Assembly (NCBI GenBank): GCA_035222895.1
Contig: JAVYIG010007877.1
Span: forward strand, 1 to 64,000
Source of the DNA: Strongylocentrotus droebachiensis
Lineage: Eukaryota > Echinodermata > Echinoidea > Camarodonta > Strongylocentrotidae
Length of the DNA stretch: 64,000 nucleotides
Direction: 5' to 3'
A program made the translations under genes and the position numbers. This document shows, piece by piece, positions 54,633 to 64,000 of the stretch (the first letter of the stretch is position 1; the number at the start of each line of letters is the position of its first letter). Under the pieces are notes generated by a model, which was not told where the DNA came from, did not search any database, and saw only the letters and a list, made by a program, of their open reading frames with translations.

Positions 54633-54714
54633 GTGCGCGATGGCCGAGCCGTCTAAGGCTGTGATTTTAGTCACATCATCGATGGTACGCAAGAGATCGA
54701 ATCCCATCTTCGAC
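54633..54714 (+). pseudogene. tRNA-Leu-like sequence (tRNA pseudogene or SINE head)
   Basis: TGGCCGAGCCGTCTAAGGC matches the A box and D arm of leucine tRNAs. TGTGA/TCACA can form an anticodon stem with a 6-nt loop TTTTAG (one short; a TAG anticodon would be expected in a Leu tRNA). A long variable-arm-like segment and GATCGAATCCC (B box) follow. The acceptor stem does not pair well. Directly followed by an A-run and (TA)n, typical of a retroposed tRNA or SINE. Not called as a functional tRNA. Confidence 0.55.
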
Positions 54715-54720
54715 AAAAAA

Positions 54721-54752
<32 letters not shown>

Positions 54753-55059
54753 GGGGGGGGGGTCTACTCTCAAAGATACACTCATAAAAAAAAAACGTGC
54801 AGATAAACTAGATAAAGGCCAAGTTGGTATCATAACTTGACTCTTTTTTTGTTCGGCGTATAAAAAGTATTAACTCTTATCGTGCCACAGGGCTAATCCC
54901 CACTGTGCCAGGTTGTTTTGGAGATAATCTGATTAACGCGAAGGTTCTATGAATGGTGAGTGCAAAACACACAGCACAGCCCAATGAGCATGAACAATAA
55001 CTTGCACGCACATGGCACTCAATAGGTAGCGTGCATGCAGCCTCATGGCAGGCTATTGG

Positions 55060-55216
55060 TTAATGACTGCTTTAATATTCGAGAAATAGTTGTTTTTATA
55101 CGCTCTCGGGAAGGTTACAATTGGGCTATTGCCCTCGGCACGCCTCGGGAAATAGCACAATTCTAACCTTCCCTTGAGCGTATAAAAACAACTATTTCTC
55201 TCAAAGCAGTCATTAA
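55060..55216. mobile_element. 157-bp foldback element
   Basis: Starts TTAATGACTGCTTTAATATT and ends AAAGCAGTCATTAA. The arms share GAGAAATAGTTGTTTTTATA then CGCTC, and both inner parts carry GGGAAGGTTA-type and GGGCTATTGCCC blocks. It forms a nearly complete hairpin. Non-coding; target duplication ambiguous because the ends are themselves TTAA-like. Confidence 0.82.
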
Positions 55217-55219
55217 TAC

Positions 55220-56510
55220 TATAATATTATAATTTTGAAAGTGACTCCCGGACACCTCAATGCTGGAAAGAAATGCACTTTTTTGAAAACTTCACCTTTT
55301 TATGCAAAAATGCTTTTTTGTTCTATGCACGCAAGTCAGATTGAGCGGATGATACAACATTTCCATATGATGACAGAAAATATTGGTTCAACTTGTTTAA
55401 GAATTACGTATATTTGTATCAAGAAGAATGAAGAAAATATGAACCACGTTATAAAGAACGAAGGTAGTACAAGTGTAGAAGGACACGAAACACTTATTCA
55501 CATTATATAGGCTATATTTAATACATGTATTTAAGATGACAGAAATCCTTTTTTTTTAAAACTAGTTAAAGAATTACGTACATTTTTATGAAGAAGAATG
55601 AAGAGAATTTTGACCACGCTATAAGAACGAAGGTAGTACAAATAAAAAATAACACGAAGTACTTATTCACATTATTGTTACATTGTAAGAAAGAAGTTTA
55701 ACATTTACTTGATTACATCATTAATACCCCGCAAATTAATCAACGTGTGTACACACTAAAATTATTTTGTGCAAGAATAAGCTGCATGAAGAGGTTGATT
55801 TCCAAAATTTATGCTAACATTTTTCTTAGAAACATAGGAAATATGAACTACTTAAATATCTCTTGCTATACGATCTGCTGAGTTTGGTCGATGAATATTT
55901 TTTGTGTGCGTGTGTCTTGGCAAAAAGAAGGAAAATATAATGACAACGTCGGCTTCAAATTTAATGCAAATACCAATGATTATCACATTGTTGCTAATCG
56001 AGTGTAGTTCATTGTTTTTTAAAAAAGTAATTTACATAGGTTAATTGCTAAAATGTATCATGAAATCACATATTTTACCATTAATAGTACCTATATAATA
56101 AAACAATGTATACAGAAAGGAACATCATGATTCAAGAGGGATAACTCGAGGTTTCTGTATATATATATATATATATATATACACAGTATAATAACATTAT
56201 AATGCTCGTGAATATATCATTTCCTTGAGGCACGTTCAGATATCAAAAATTTAACTGTGGATTTAAACAAAAATGATAACATATAATTTAATGGCAACTG
56301 CGCTCGAAACAATGGTCTGGTGTGTATTCACAGAGATCTGTGTTATAACATACAGAATGTAAACTAAATTACACTTATGTCATTATTTAAAATCGTTCAA
56401 GGACAGGAATAGAAGAATGGTAAATACTATGGTAACATTAAGAGGAATAATGTCACCACCGCTTGTATTGTAAAAGGAAATGACCTTAAAAGTTAGGTTG
56501 ATGGACATTA
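55220..56510. other. AT-rich stretch with a local duplication
   Basis: AAGAATTACGTATATTTGTA...AAGAACGAAGGTAGTACAA (about 55399-55475) recurs in diverged form at about 55570-55640. (TA)n at 56158-56182. The open stretch 55235-55510 spans the first unit and shows no family motif. Confidence 0.5.
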
Positions 56511-56514
56511 TTAA

Positions 56515-56620
56515 ACATCAGTATCCACCTACTTCTGAAACACAGTCCTCGCCGAAAAAAACGGGTACATACCTTCTGAACATGTACCGGAGAACGTTTG
56601 GCGGAGTAGGTCACTTTGTA
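56515..56620 (+). repeat. Dispersed repeat, uninterrupted copy
   Basis: Matches both halves of 50168-50520 around the hAT MITE: TATCCACCTACTTCTGAAAC, CATGTACC, then GGAGTAGGTCACTTTG. Confidence 0.72.
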
Positions 56621-57124
56621 TTTTTGTATTTGTATTTATTAACATTTATTTCCTTCTCAACAGTACAATATGAAACACAATGTATATATATACATGATAT
56701 ATGTAACAACATAGAGTATACAGTAAATAATTCAGATACGGAAGGAGGCGAAAACCCGGAAAGCATAGCTTGAGTTGGGAACGCCCATAATGAATTAACA
56801 CACGAGAGAACATTATAGATATTATTATGAAAATTACATTTTATATAACAAAAAGTTGATAGGAAAGAACAAATATAGTAAATGGATCAGAGAGAAGAAG
56901 AAAAAGAAAATGAGGAGAGAATTAAGTATAGGAAGGCATGTTCACTTATAAAGAGAAAGTTACCTCAATTGGGCTGTGCATGTGTCTGTGATTGAATTGA
57001 ATTGAATTGAATATGAAGGAAGTCCCTTCGTTTATTGACCATTTAAAACAACAAAATATACAAAACAACAATACAATAGAAGAATGATATCAAATAACAA
57101 CAACAAACAAAAGTAATAATGGTC

Positions 57125-57164
57125 AGGGTCCCTGAGAAGCAAGACTGCTTGTAGTCGGGACCCT
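57125..57164 (-). other. LINE 3' UTR stem-loop
   Basis: AGGGTCCC and GGGACCCT form a perfect 8-bp stem with a 24-nt loop, the same stem and loop length as at 996-1035. On the minus strand the loop contains ACAAGCAGTCTTGCTTCTC; the other LINE has ACAAGTTTTGCTTTTC at the same place. Confidence 0.65.
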
Positions 57165-57309
57165 ATATACAAGTACATTATAACATAAATATAAATTTAA
57201 ATGCACACGCACGCATAACAAGCAAACACACACACACACTCACACACAAACAAACACACGACAGAATGGAGCAAAGATATAAGAGGAAGGAAAGATACAA
57301 GATAAAGAG

Positions 57310-60300
57310 CTACGAAGAGAGATCGAGATTATTTAAAGAACTGAATAAACGTAACTTACACAATACTTTAAATCTGGATAGTGTTGTGCTATTTGTAATG
57401 TTACTACTTAACAAATTCCATTCATACACCCCTGTGAATCTAATTGAATTGCGAACATAATTGAATCTAGAGAAGGGTTTATGTAAATCTTGATGTTGTC
57501 TAGTTAAATGAGTGTGGAATTTTGAGTTTGTTTGAAACATGTTAGAAAAAACTTCTGGAAGGGCGCCTTTATTATATTTATACATAAAAATCCAGGTATT
57601 AAATCTTATCAGTTCGAAAAGAGGCATAACTTTATATTTAACAAAAAGTGGCGCGCTTGGAGTCATATAATGAGAGTTGGTCAACAGACGAACTGCTTTC
57701 TTTTGTAAAATAAACAATTTTGATAAGTTTGATTTGAAAGTATTGCCCCATATTATAGTACAATAGTTCAGATGAGGAAGTAATATAGCATAATAAATAT
57801 TAAATAATATTCTGAGCGGTAAAAAATCCTTAAGTCTATAAAATACACCAATACATTTGAGCAATTTATTACAGACACGATCAATATGTTTTTTCCAATT
57901 TAAATTTTCTTGGATGGTTACTCCTAAAAAGTCAATGCAATCTTTTCTTTCAATAGCAATATCATCAATTTTTACAACTTCAATGTCACTTAATACCTTT
58001 CTCTTCCTAGGATAAAAAATTACATATTTAGTTTTTTCAAAATTAAGTTGCAATTTATTACATTTGAACCAATTATTTAAAATACACAATTCTGAATTCA
58101 CAGTGAAAATCAATTGAGATATATTAGCATGGGGGAACACAACAGCAGTGTCATCCGCAAAGAGAGAAAACTTCAATAATTTTGATGAATTAACAATGTC
58201 ATTTACATATAAAATAAACAAAAGTGGCCCCAAAACTGAACCCTGAGGGACACCGATATCAATATTCATGAGATTGGATTCGACACCATCGACCACCACA
58301 TACTGTTTACGACTTAATAAATAACTTTGAAACCATTGAAGCGGTATACCACGAATACCATAGTAATTCAATTTTTTCAAGAGAATGTGGTGATCGATGG
58401 TATCAAAAGCCTTGGATAAATCCATAAATACACCACAACAAAAATTACCACTGTTTAATTCTTGTAAAATGTAATCAGTAAGATTCAATATACTAAGTGA
58501 AGTACTGAAATCTTTACGAAAACCAAATTGGTCATTAATAAGGATTTTGGATTTATTTAAAAAATCATACAGTCTTCTGTGCATTATTTTTTCTAAAATT
58601 TTACAAAATATGGATAGCAAAGCTACTGGTCTATAATTTTCAATATTATTTATGTCATTCTTTTTATATATTGGTATTATCTTTGCAATTTTTAAACTAT
58701 CTGGCATAATACCACTCATAAAAGATTTATTAAATACATCGCACAATGGCTGTACAAAATAATGGATACACTGTTTAACAACTTTTGGCGAAATACCATC
58801 TGGTCCACAGGCTTTATTACTTTTTAAAGTTGATGCTATTTCTATAATTTCATTGACACAAGTTGGTTTAATATAAAATGAGTTGAACGATTTGTCTGGT
58901 AAAAATTCCTGAAATGAGTGGGATGAAGAAATTGAACTCGAAAGTTTTTTACCTATATTGACAAAAAATGAATTAAAATATTGAGCAACATCTATCCTTG
59001 AACTTATTTTTATATTTTCATGATACATTGTTTTGGGAAAAGCATTTTCTTTTTTGTTGCCCAAAATCAAATTTATTTGTCTCCAAGTTTTTTTAAGATC
59101 CCCTTTGACATTATCAAATAAATTCTTGTAATAATTTCTTTTTGAAGATCTACTAATGTTTGTTAATTTATTTTTATACAACAAATATTTCCTCTTATGC
59201 TGGTCACTTGGTTTTTTTAAAAATGTTTCATATAATCTATGTTTTCGTTTGACTGATTTCAAGATTCCCTTTGTAATCCAGGGCTTTATAGAATTATGTT
59301 GATTACTTACACAGTTCAATTGTAAAGGAAAGCAATTATCATAAACTTTGTAAACATTTTCAAAAAATATATTATAACTGTCATTAACATTGTCACATTT
59401 GACTCCATCTGACCAATTAACAGATACCAACTTTTCTTTAAACATATTCATATGTGAATCGTTTATCAACCGACTCTTTTTACGGTTATTAACAACATGA
59501 CGATTACAAGAAGATTGAAGGGAAGAGATGCAAAAAATGGGAAAATGATCAGAGAAGTCACTATATAAAATACCAACATTTCTATCACCATGCACTGTAT
59601 TAGTAAAGATGTTATCTATCAAAGAAACTGAGCTATGAGTGACCCTTGTGGGTTTAGTAATTAACGGGTACATATTATATGAAAACATAGTGTCCAAAAA
59701 ATCGTTTGTTGTGTTATGAACATCATAATTAATCAGGTTTATATTATAATCACCCATTACATATATGTCCTTCTTGTCACATTCTAAAATATCAAAAATT
59801 GCTTTTATCTTCTCACTAAAGGGTGTAATATTGGTGTCAGGAGGACGATAAATGCATCCTATTACAACAGATTTATTATTTTGAATAGTTTCAATGAACA
59901 AAGTGTCATAGTTTGCAGTGGATGAAGATAGGTCTGCAAGAACTGTATATTCTATATTACATTTTACATATAATGCTACACCTCCACCTGTTTGTGATGG
60001 TCTACACACTTGAACTAATTTGTAACCATTTATATTGAACATACCAACATGAGTAGAAGGCTTAAACCATGTTTCTGAGATTGCAATAAAACTGAAGTCA
60101 TAGTCAATAGATGACAGGAGAATTTGAAATTCATTAAAATTCCTTGGTAGGCTTCTTGCATTTAGATGCAACATGGAAATATTTGATTTCTTATCTTTAT
60201 ATTGTGTATTAAAATTGTCACAAAAAGTATATTTACAGTTATTTACATACAATGTGTTACAATCATCATCAGATAAGATATTCTCAACATTGAAGTTCTG

Positions 60301-60504
60301 ATTTGGCGAGTTCATGTTAAATGGATTAACTTTTAATTTTAACAGTTTATCTACATTAATATCTTTATCCAAATGAAAGAATGTATACATAGACCAGAGG
60401 AATTCACAGTCATCTTCATAATAATTGAATGGAAAAATCTCGGATAAACATTGAATACATAGAGAGGAAGATGAAGCACAAGAACAGTACACACTCGCAC
60501 CCAT
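57310..60504 (-). CDS. LINE ORF2: APE endonuclease plus reverse transcriptase, intact
   Basis: 1064 residues from ATG at 60504. N-terminus has a small Cys cluster (CSCASSSSLCIQC). Endonuclease (about 111-325): LHLNARSLP, AISETWF (Glu 144), GGGVALY, IGCIYRPPD, VMGDYNINL (Asp 252, Asn 254), SLIDNIF and FSDHFPIF (Asp 319, His 320). Basic linker 405-490. RT (about 555-800): KSNKACGPDGI, NYRPVALLSIFCKILEKI, DQFGFRKDFST, GVFMDLSKAFDTIDH (catalytic Asp 695), GVPQGSVLGPLLFILYVNDI and LFADDTAVVF (Asp 784-785). C-terminal blocks: KLQLNFEKTKYVIF, DFLGVTIQENLNWKKHI, LPHLNYCTIIWGNT, LQKKAVRLL and WNLLS. It nicks target DNA and primes cDNA synthesis. The upstream ORF1 completes the unit. Confidence 0.95.
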   Translation of the reverse strand: MGASVYCSCASSSSLCIQCLSEIFPFNYYEDDCEFLWSMYTFFHLDKDINVDKLLKLKVNPFNMNSPNQNFNVENILSDDDCNTLYVNNCKYTFCDNFNTQYKDKKSNISMLHLNARSLPRNFNEFQILLSSIDYDFSFIAISETWFKPSTHVGMFNINGYKLVQVCRPSQTGGGVALYVKCNIEYTVLADLSSSTANYDTLFIETIQNNKSVVIGCIYRPPDTNITPFSEKIKAIFDILECDKKDIYVMGDYNINLINYDVHNTTNDFLDTMFSYNMYPLITKPTRVTHSSVSLIDNIFTNTVHGDRNVGILYSDFSDHFPIFCISSLQSSCNRHVVNNRKKSRLINDSHMNMFKEKLVSVNWSDGVKCDNVNDSYNIFFENVYKVYDNCFPLQLNCVSNQHNSIKPWITKGILKSVKRKHRLYETFLKKPSDQHKRKYLLYKNKLTNISRSSKRNYYKNLFDNVKGDLKKTWRQINLILGNKKENAFPKTMYHENIKISSRIDVAQYFNSFFVNIGKKLSSSISSSHSFQEFLPDKSFNSFYIKPTCVNEIIEIASTLKSNKACGPDGISPKVVKQCIHYFVQPLCDVFNKSFMSGIMPDSLKIAKIIPIYKKNDINNIENYRPVALLSIFCKILEKIMHRRLYDFLNKSKILINDQFGFRKDFSTSLSILNLTDYILQELNSGNFCCGVFMDLSKAFDTIDHHILLKKLNYYGIRGIPLQWFQSYLLSRKQYVVVDGVESNLMNIDIGVPQGSVLGPLLFILYVNDIVNSSKLLKFSLFADDTAVVFPHANISQLIFTVNSELCILNNWFKCNKLQLNFEKTKYVIFYPRKRKVLSDIEVVKIDDIAIERKDCIDFLGVTIQENLNWKKHIDRVCNKLLKCIGVFYRLKDFLPLRILFNIYYAILLPHLNYCTIIWGNTFKSNLSKLFILQKKAVRLLTNSHYMTPSAPLFVKYKVMPLFELIRFNTWIFMYKYNKGALPEVFSNMFQTNSKFHTHLTRQHQDLHKPFSRFNYVRNSIRFTGVYEWNLLSSNITNSTTLSRFKVLCKLRLFSSLNNLDLSS

Positions 60505-60756
60505 TCACAACACTCACTCACTTAGCAATAAATTTAAAAGTAAACAGTAAACAAAAGACTAAATAAAAAAGAACAAATAAAAATGTATTTAAAATCGTAC
60601 ATAAAAATGGACATAAAAATGGAATATGTAAAATTAAATGAAATGCCTATATAGGTATGGGAGGAATGGATTGGTATATTTTAGTAGTCTGCTTTATAAA
60701 AAAAGCTGTATAAGTTGTAGGAGTGAGACATTCCAACAAGGTGTTAAACAGTATTA

Positions 60757-61545
60757 TCATGAATGTGTTTTTATGTTTTTCAGATCTCCTTCACTAGCAA
60801 TAAGTTTGGTGATGCTCTTACCTCCGGTTGCGTTGATAAGAGCAATGATTCGACCGTCGGAAGACCATGCAGCTGTGACACCTGACGTCTTACGTGTTAC
60901 AGACAGAAGTTTCTGATTCTCAACTGTCAAGTCTTCAACAATTACTATCCCTGTTCCTTTCAATTTCTTTCTATTGTAGATGACCTCTCTCCTCTTCCTG
61001 TAGGTTGTCAACTTGACAATTATGGGACGTGATCGGGCCTTCCTAGCTGATGAAGCATCAGTCGACGATGTACCTGGTGCTGATGGCTCACTGTTATCAT
61101 GCAGCCTTCCTGTACGGTGAGTGCGATCTAGGTCTCTCACTGGATCCAAGGTTACACCAAGCTTGCGAGTGATGACGTCAGCTACAAGGGCATCTGTGTT
61201 TTCCCCTTTCTTTTCTTGCAGACCAAATATCCGGATATTTGATCGTCTAGAGTACTGTTCCATTGAGTTGATGGCAGATTCCATTCGGTTGATATCATGC
61301 TGTTGATGAACAATTGTTTCTTTCAGGTGTTTAACTTCATTCTCTTTCTCCTCAAGGTTCTTCAGGACATCAAACATATCTCCCTGGATTTTCTCAATTG
61401 AAGTAAGAAATTCACCCATTTTCTTATCAATAGCTTTACTAACAATGGCATCCAGGAGGTTAGTGAATTCATCATTCTTGACTAAGTCTCTTATTACCTG
61501 ACTAGTTATAGCAGCTTGTTGTCTTGTATTAAGTGATGCAGCCAT
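60757..61545 (-). CDS. LINE ORF1 protein (RNA-binding, coiled coil)
   Basis: 262 residues from the ATG at 61545 (the frame is open slightly further upstream, but only from a TTG). Layout: helical N-terminus; heptad-like coiled coil (about 65-100: ENEVKHLKETIVHQQ...MESAINSMEQ); then RRSNIRIFGLQEKKGENTD, the start of an RRM-type domain; a Ser/Thr/Pro-rich spacer (PSAPGTSSTDASSA); and ARSRPIIVKLTTYRKRREV with YNRKKLKGTGIVIVEDLT. This is the trimeric RNA chaperone layout of L1-like/CR1 ORF1 proteins (Transposase_22-like). Last residues GGKSITKLIASEGDL. It would package its own RNA in the cytoplasm. Confidence 0.88.
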   Translation of the reverse strand: MAASLNTRQQAAITSQVIRDLVKNDEFTNLLDAIVSKAIDKKMGEFLTSIEKIQGDMFDVLKNLEEKENEVKHLKETIVHQQHDINRMESAINSMEQYSRRSNIRIFGLQEKKGENTDALVADVITRKLGVTLDPVRDLDRTHRTGRLHDNSEPSAPGTSSTDASSARKARSRPIIVKLTTYRKRREVIYNRKKLKGTGIVIVEDLTVENQKLLSVTRKTSGVTAAWSSDGRIIALINATGGKSITKLIASEGDLKNIKTHS

Positions 61546-61599
61546 TGTGATGATAACGAAGTCCAATGTGCATTCAACTGATACAGGTGTGTAGAATGA

Positions 61600-62060
61600 A
61601 AAGAATTCACCTATTCCTTTGAATAGACCATCGGAAGTTCAGTGCACATGTTTCAGTGTAGCTCTAATTCCAATGAGAACTGCACTCTCAGTTAAAAAAC
61701 AACCCTATAAAAACCAGCACATGGGACCAGAAGATAAAAAGGAAGATCAGTTTGAAGATGTCTCACTTTTCAATCCAATATTCTCCAAGCTAAATCAAAG
61801 TTCTATACATCCTACATTCCAGCAGATATCTTCTATAAGTTATGCTGATTACATCATAATATAACGAGGTACTACAATTTTAATATAGACAGCGGGTACA
61901 TATCATTAAAGCAAAATCATCAAACAGACAACAGCTTTATCCGACAGTATTGTCCTGGGAATATACATAGCAACAGCTGAGGCATGTACGTATAAGTGAT
62001 CAAAATACAAACATGTCATTGAATTCCACAAGAGGTCATTTCACACATAAATACAAGACA
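61600..62060. other. 5' flank of LINE, nothing recognised
   Basis: May include the 5' UTR of the minus-strand LINE. No motif recognised. Confidence 0.35.
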
Positions 62061-62065
62061 GGGTA

Positions 62066-63920
62066 TCAATAGCGAGCAATTAAATACATTTTTGCCTTAC
62101 GGGAAAAAGTCTGCAAGGAGAGCGATTTTTGTAGAATAGATGGTAAGGTGTTCCAAAATTTTGGCCCAGAGTATCGAATGTCAAATTGAAATCTTCGGGT
62201 TCTATGTTTAGGGAGATGAATGTTGGCAGCGCTTCTCGTATTATACGTATGGGTTTCCGAGTTGCATTGAACATTGATAAAAATCACTAAATTGTGATGG
62301 GAAGATGTTATTCATGCTTTTATACATGAAAATACCCTGTTGGTGCAAGTTGATATCACTGAATCTCAAGAAAATAATTTGTTTAAAGAGATGGTTCATT
62401 GAAATGTGGAAAATAGGCAAATTACACCTCTACAGATTGCTGAGAACATTAACAAAATGAGCAAAGTACTTTTGAAGCCCTCACTGTTGTGAGGAATAAA
62501 TTAAATGCAATTTTGTTACCCTTTCCTGAACCCACTCACTAAGTGAATTGATGGCGTTATTTTACATGCGAAACGATGACGTCACAATATGAACAACCTA
62601 CATCACACATTCGGGACAATGTTGGATACCCATTGTAATTTTCAGATATGGGTTAACGTTGTTTGTATATTTACCGCCAGTGGTGATATTTCCTCTATTT
62701 TTGGCATGTTGAATGAGATACACTGAATAAATGATACTTTATACAAATGTTTGTTTGATTTTTATATTTTTTTCCGTCACATTTGAGCATAAAAATCGGA
62801 AAAATAATCACATATTCTGAGGGCACTTCAGCGTGTATATTATGTCTGATCTGGAAAGGCAAAGGACATTTTGCATGCTGACCTAACGACCCTTTTGGAG
62901 TAAAATAGGCGACAAATTTACATAGAATTGTCCAGATATTCATTACAAAATGTGTGCTTAGGCTGATTAAGTTACATTTTTGATAAATTAAGTCGTATAG
63001 GACCTGATAAACCGAGAGAAACAGATCAGTCCGGTTCGCGATTCACGGCTAGCTCGAGCGTCGGGCTACGGGCTAGGCTGGCTAGCAAGCTGCGCTAGAT
63101 GTGATGCACGCATAGAGGTCAGTGTATTGCACACATAGTACATGCACGAGTACGCACGCACAGCTACTAGCTACGGGAAACTTGAACGCTACATCGACGA
63201 TATATTCACTCGCTTTTAGGAAGTTATATACCATTTATCTAGACTAACGTCAGATTAAGAACCAAAACCATGCCATGGAGGAGCCTTCTGGAGTATATTC
63301 AAGTATGTTTTCGTCCATATCCATATTTCCAGGGGATTTTGATGAAGGTAAAAAGCGTTAGGTATAAATGGGTACGGTACTCGAGAGTCAATGCAATACA
63401 TGTGAATAGCACGCAAACTGCATCTCGCACCGTCGTCAATCATTTCAGCTGAGCGGCCCGCTGTTCATATTGTGACGTCACTTCAAAAATCAGCTGACCT
63501 ACGATGTTTTCGGGGCCTTGAGTGGGTTGATTTTTCGTCAAGTTCAATCAACTTTTATAAATTTCGCTCGAATGTACAAGTTACACAAATGTAATGATTT
63601 TACTCAGTGTCATTTTTCGATTGCAATGATACCAAATTCAGTCAAGTTTGAAATCAATAAACCATCTCTTTAAAGATGGGACCAGTATGGGAACGATAGT
63701 GCATTTCGGATATTATATGAATGATTTTCTTCTGCAATAGTGTAAGCTTTTGTATTTTGTACTTGCAGGAATTCGCCCAAACAAGATTACAGTAAGAAAA
63801 ATATGGAAGTATAAGAGCACAATATAACATACGTAGAATGTGATTGGGCAAGAGATGTTTGAGTCTGGATATAATGCCAATGTTTTTGGACACTTTACTT
63901 TCAACTTTGCTATTGCTTTT
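62066..63920 (-). pseudogene. LINE ORF2 C-terminal relic split by a TTAA element
   Basis: The minus-strand upstream half (about 63920-63674) reads KVSKNIGIISRLKHLLPNHI, ALILPYFSYCNLVWANS, LTLLQKKIIHIIS, SHTGPIFK. The downstream half (62386-62066) resumes QIIFLRFSDINLHQQGIFMY, MNNIFPSQF, and after a shift ETHTYNTRSAANIHLPKHR, SGPKFWNTLPSILQ. The two halves are continuous in frame across the single TTAA that flanks the insertion at 62387-63669. N-terminal and catalytic parts of the LINE are absent or off the window. Confidence 0.85.
62387..63669. mobile_element. 1.28-kb TTAA-target non-autonomous element
   Basis: Left end AGAGATGGTTCATTGAAATG, right end CAATAAACCATCTCT: inverted repeats of about 12 bp with weaker extension. 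Exactly flanked by TTAA (62383-62386 and 63670-63673). It interrupts a LINE reading frame, and the frame resumes on the other side, which proves insertion. TTAA targets are typical of piggyBac-type elements. No transposase: internal open stretches (62695-62943, 63255-63443) are short and unrecognised. Confidence 0.88.
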
Positions 63921-64000
63921 GGCTGTTGCAATAACACATATTAAAGACACTCCTAACAATAGCAACTAACAACTCTAACACACATGGGTAAGCATTACGT
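63905..64000 (+). repeat. Dispersed repeat, right-edge copy
   Basis: TTGCTATTGCTTTTGGCTGT ... CTAACAACTCTAACACACAT ... GCATTACGT matches about 50448-50520. Continues off the window. Confidence 0.65.

Larger units (their letters stand above)
56991..61600 (-). mobile_element. Full-length CR1-like LINE with intact ORF1 and ORF2
   Basis: Minus-strand element: ORF1 (61545-60757), a 252-bp spacer, ORF2 (60504-57310), a 3' UTR with a GT-rich tract, a stem-loop (57164-57125), CAATAAACGAAGGGACTTCC and an ATTCA tandem tail (57010-56991). All expected parts are present without frameshift, so it is plausibly retrotransposition-competent. The 5' boundary is not visible; about 61600 is a guess. Confidence 0.88.

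Noticed and set aside
62695-63443. Small frames within the TTAA element as a transposase
   Set aside because: All shorter than 85 codons, with no DDD or zinc-binding motif.

Overview
The window reads as metazoan nuclear DNA: AT-rich, sparse in host genes, dense in non-LTR retrotransposons, tRNA-derived SINEs, MITE-like inverted-repeat elements, minisatellites and long G/C homopolymers. Two intact single-exon rhodopsin-class GPCR genes, a first exon with a clean GTAAGT donor, CR1/Jockey-type LINEs, a Penelope-like fragment and a Ty3/Gypsy relic suggest a marine invertebrate deuterostome, most likely an echinoderm such as a sea urchin. This is inference from content, not a species identification. 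There is no bacterial-style operon, CRISPR array or phage.

Layout. 1-1.1 kb: 3' end of a CR1-like LINE. 1.37-1.45 kb (minus): a short exon resembling exon 1 of an SLC5 sodium/solute cotransporter. 5.7-6.9 kb: 13 copies of a 95-bp satellite. 7.1-9.5 kb: decayed Gypsy reverse transcriptase abutting a LINE tail, a 3-copy repeat, then another LINE relic. 13.2-15.5 kb: candidate two-exon hypothetical gene whose last exon is tandemly duplicated. 16.7 kb: hAT-type MITE with an exact 8-bp target duplication. 17.9-21.7 kb: near-complete LINE with two one-base homopolymer frameshifts. 26-33.5 kb: nested foldback elements and minisatellites arranged almost symmetrically, with a long hairpin in the middle. 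34.7-36.7 kb: a MITE, GC-rich repeats and a Penelope-like 5' fragment. 38.3-39.4 kb: 90-bp tandem array. 39.7 kb (plus) and 51.2-52.2 kb (minus): the two GPCR genes. 42.3-45.1 kb: two tandem copies of a 1.3-1.5 kb element with terminal hairpins. 45.1-49.8 kb: two 5'-truncated LINEs head to head. 57.0-61.6 kb (minus): a LINE with intact ORF1 and ORF2, the most plausible autonomous element here. 62.1-64 kb: an old LINE split by a 1.28-kb TTAA-target element.

How it fits together. Host coding capacity is small: two receptors, one exon of a transporter gene lying mostly beyond the left edge, and a weak two-exon candidate. Most of the rest is transposon stratigraphy. Several insertions can be dated relative to one another because target duplications, interrupted reading frames or a paralogous empty site are visible. 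Three LINEs of one lineage share a 3' UTR stem-loop with compensating base changes, which suggests a recognition element for target-primed reverse transcription. Family assignments come from recognised motifs only; no database search was possible.
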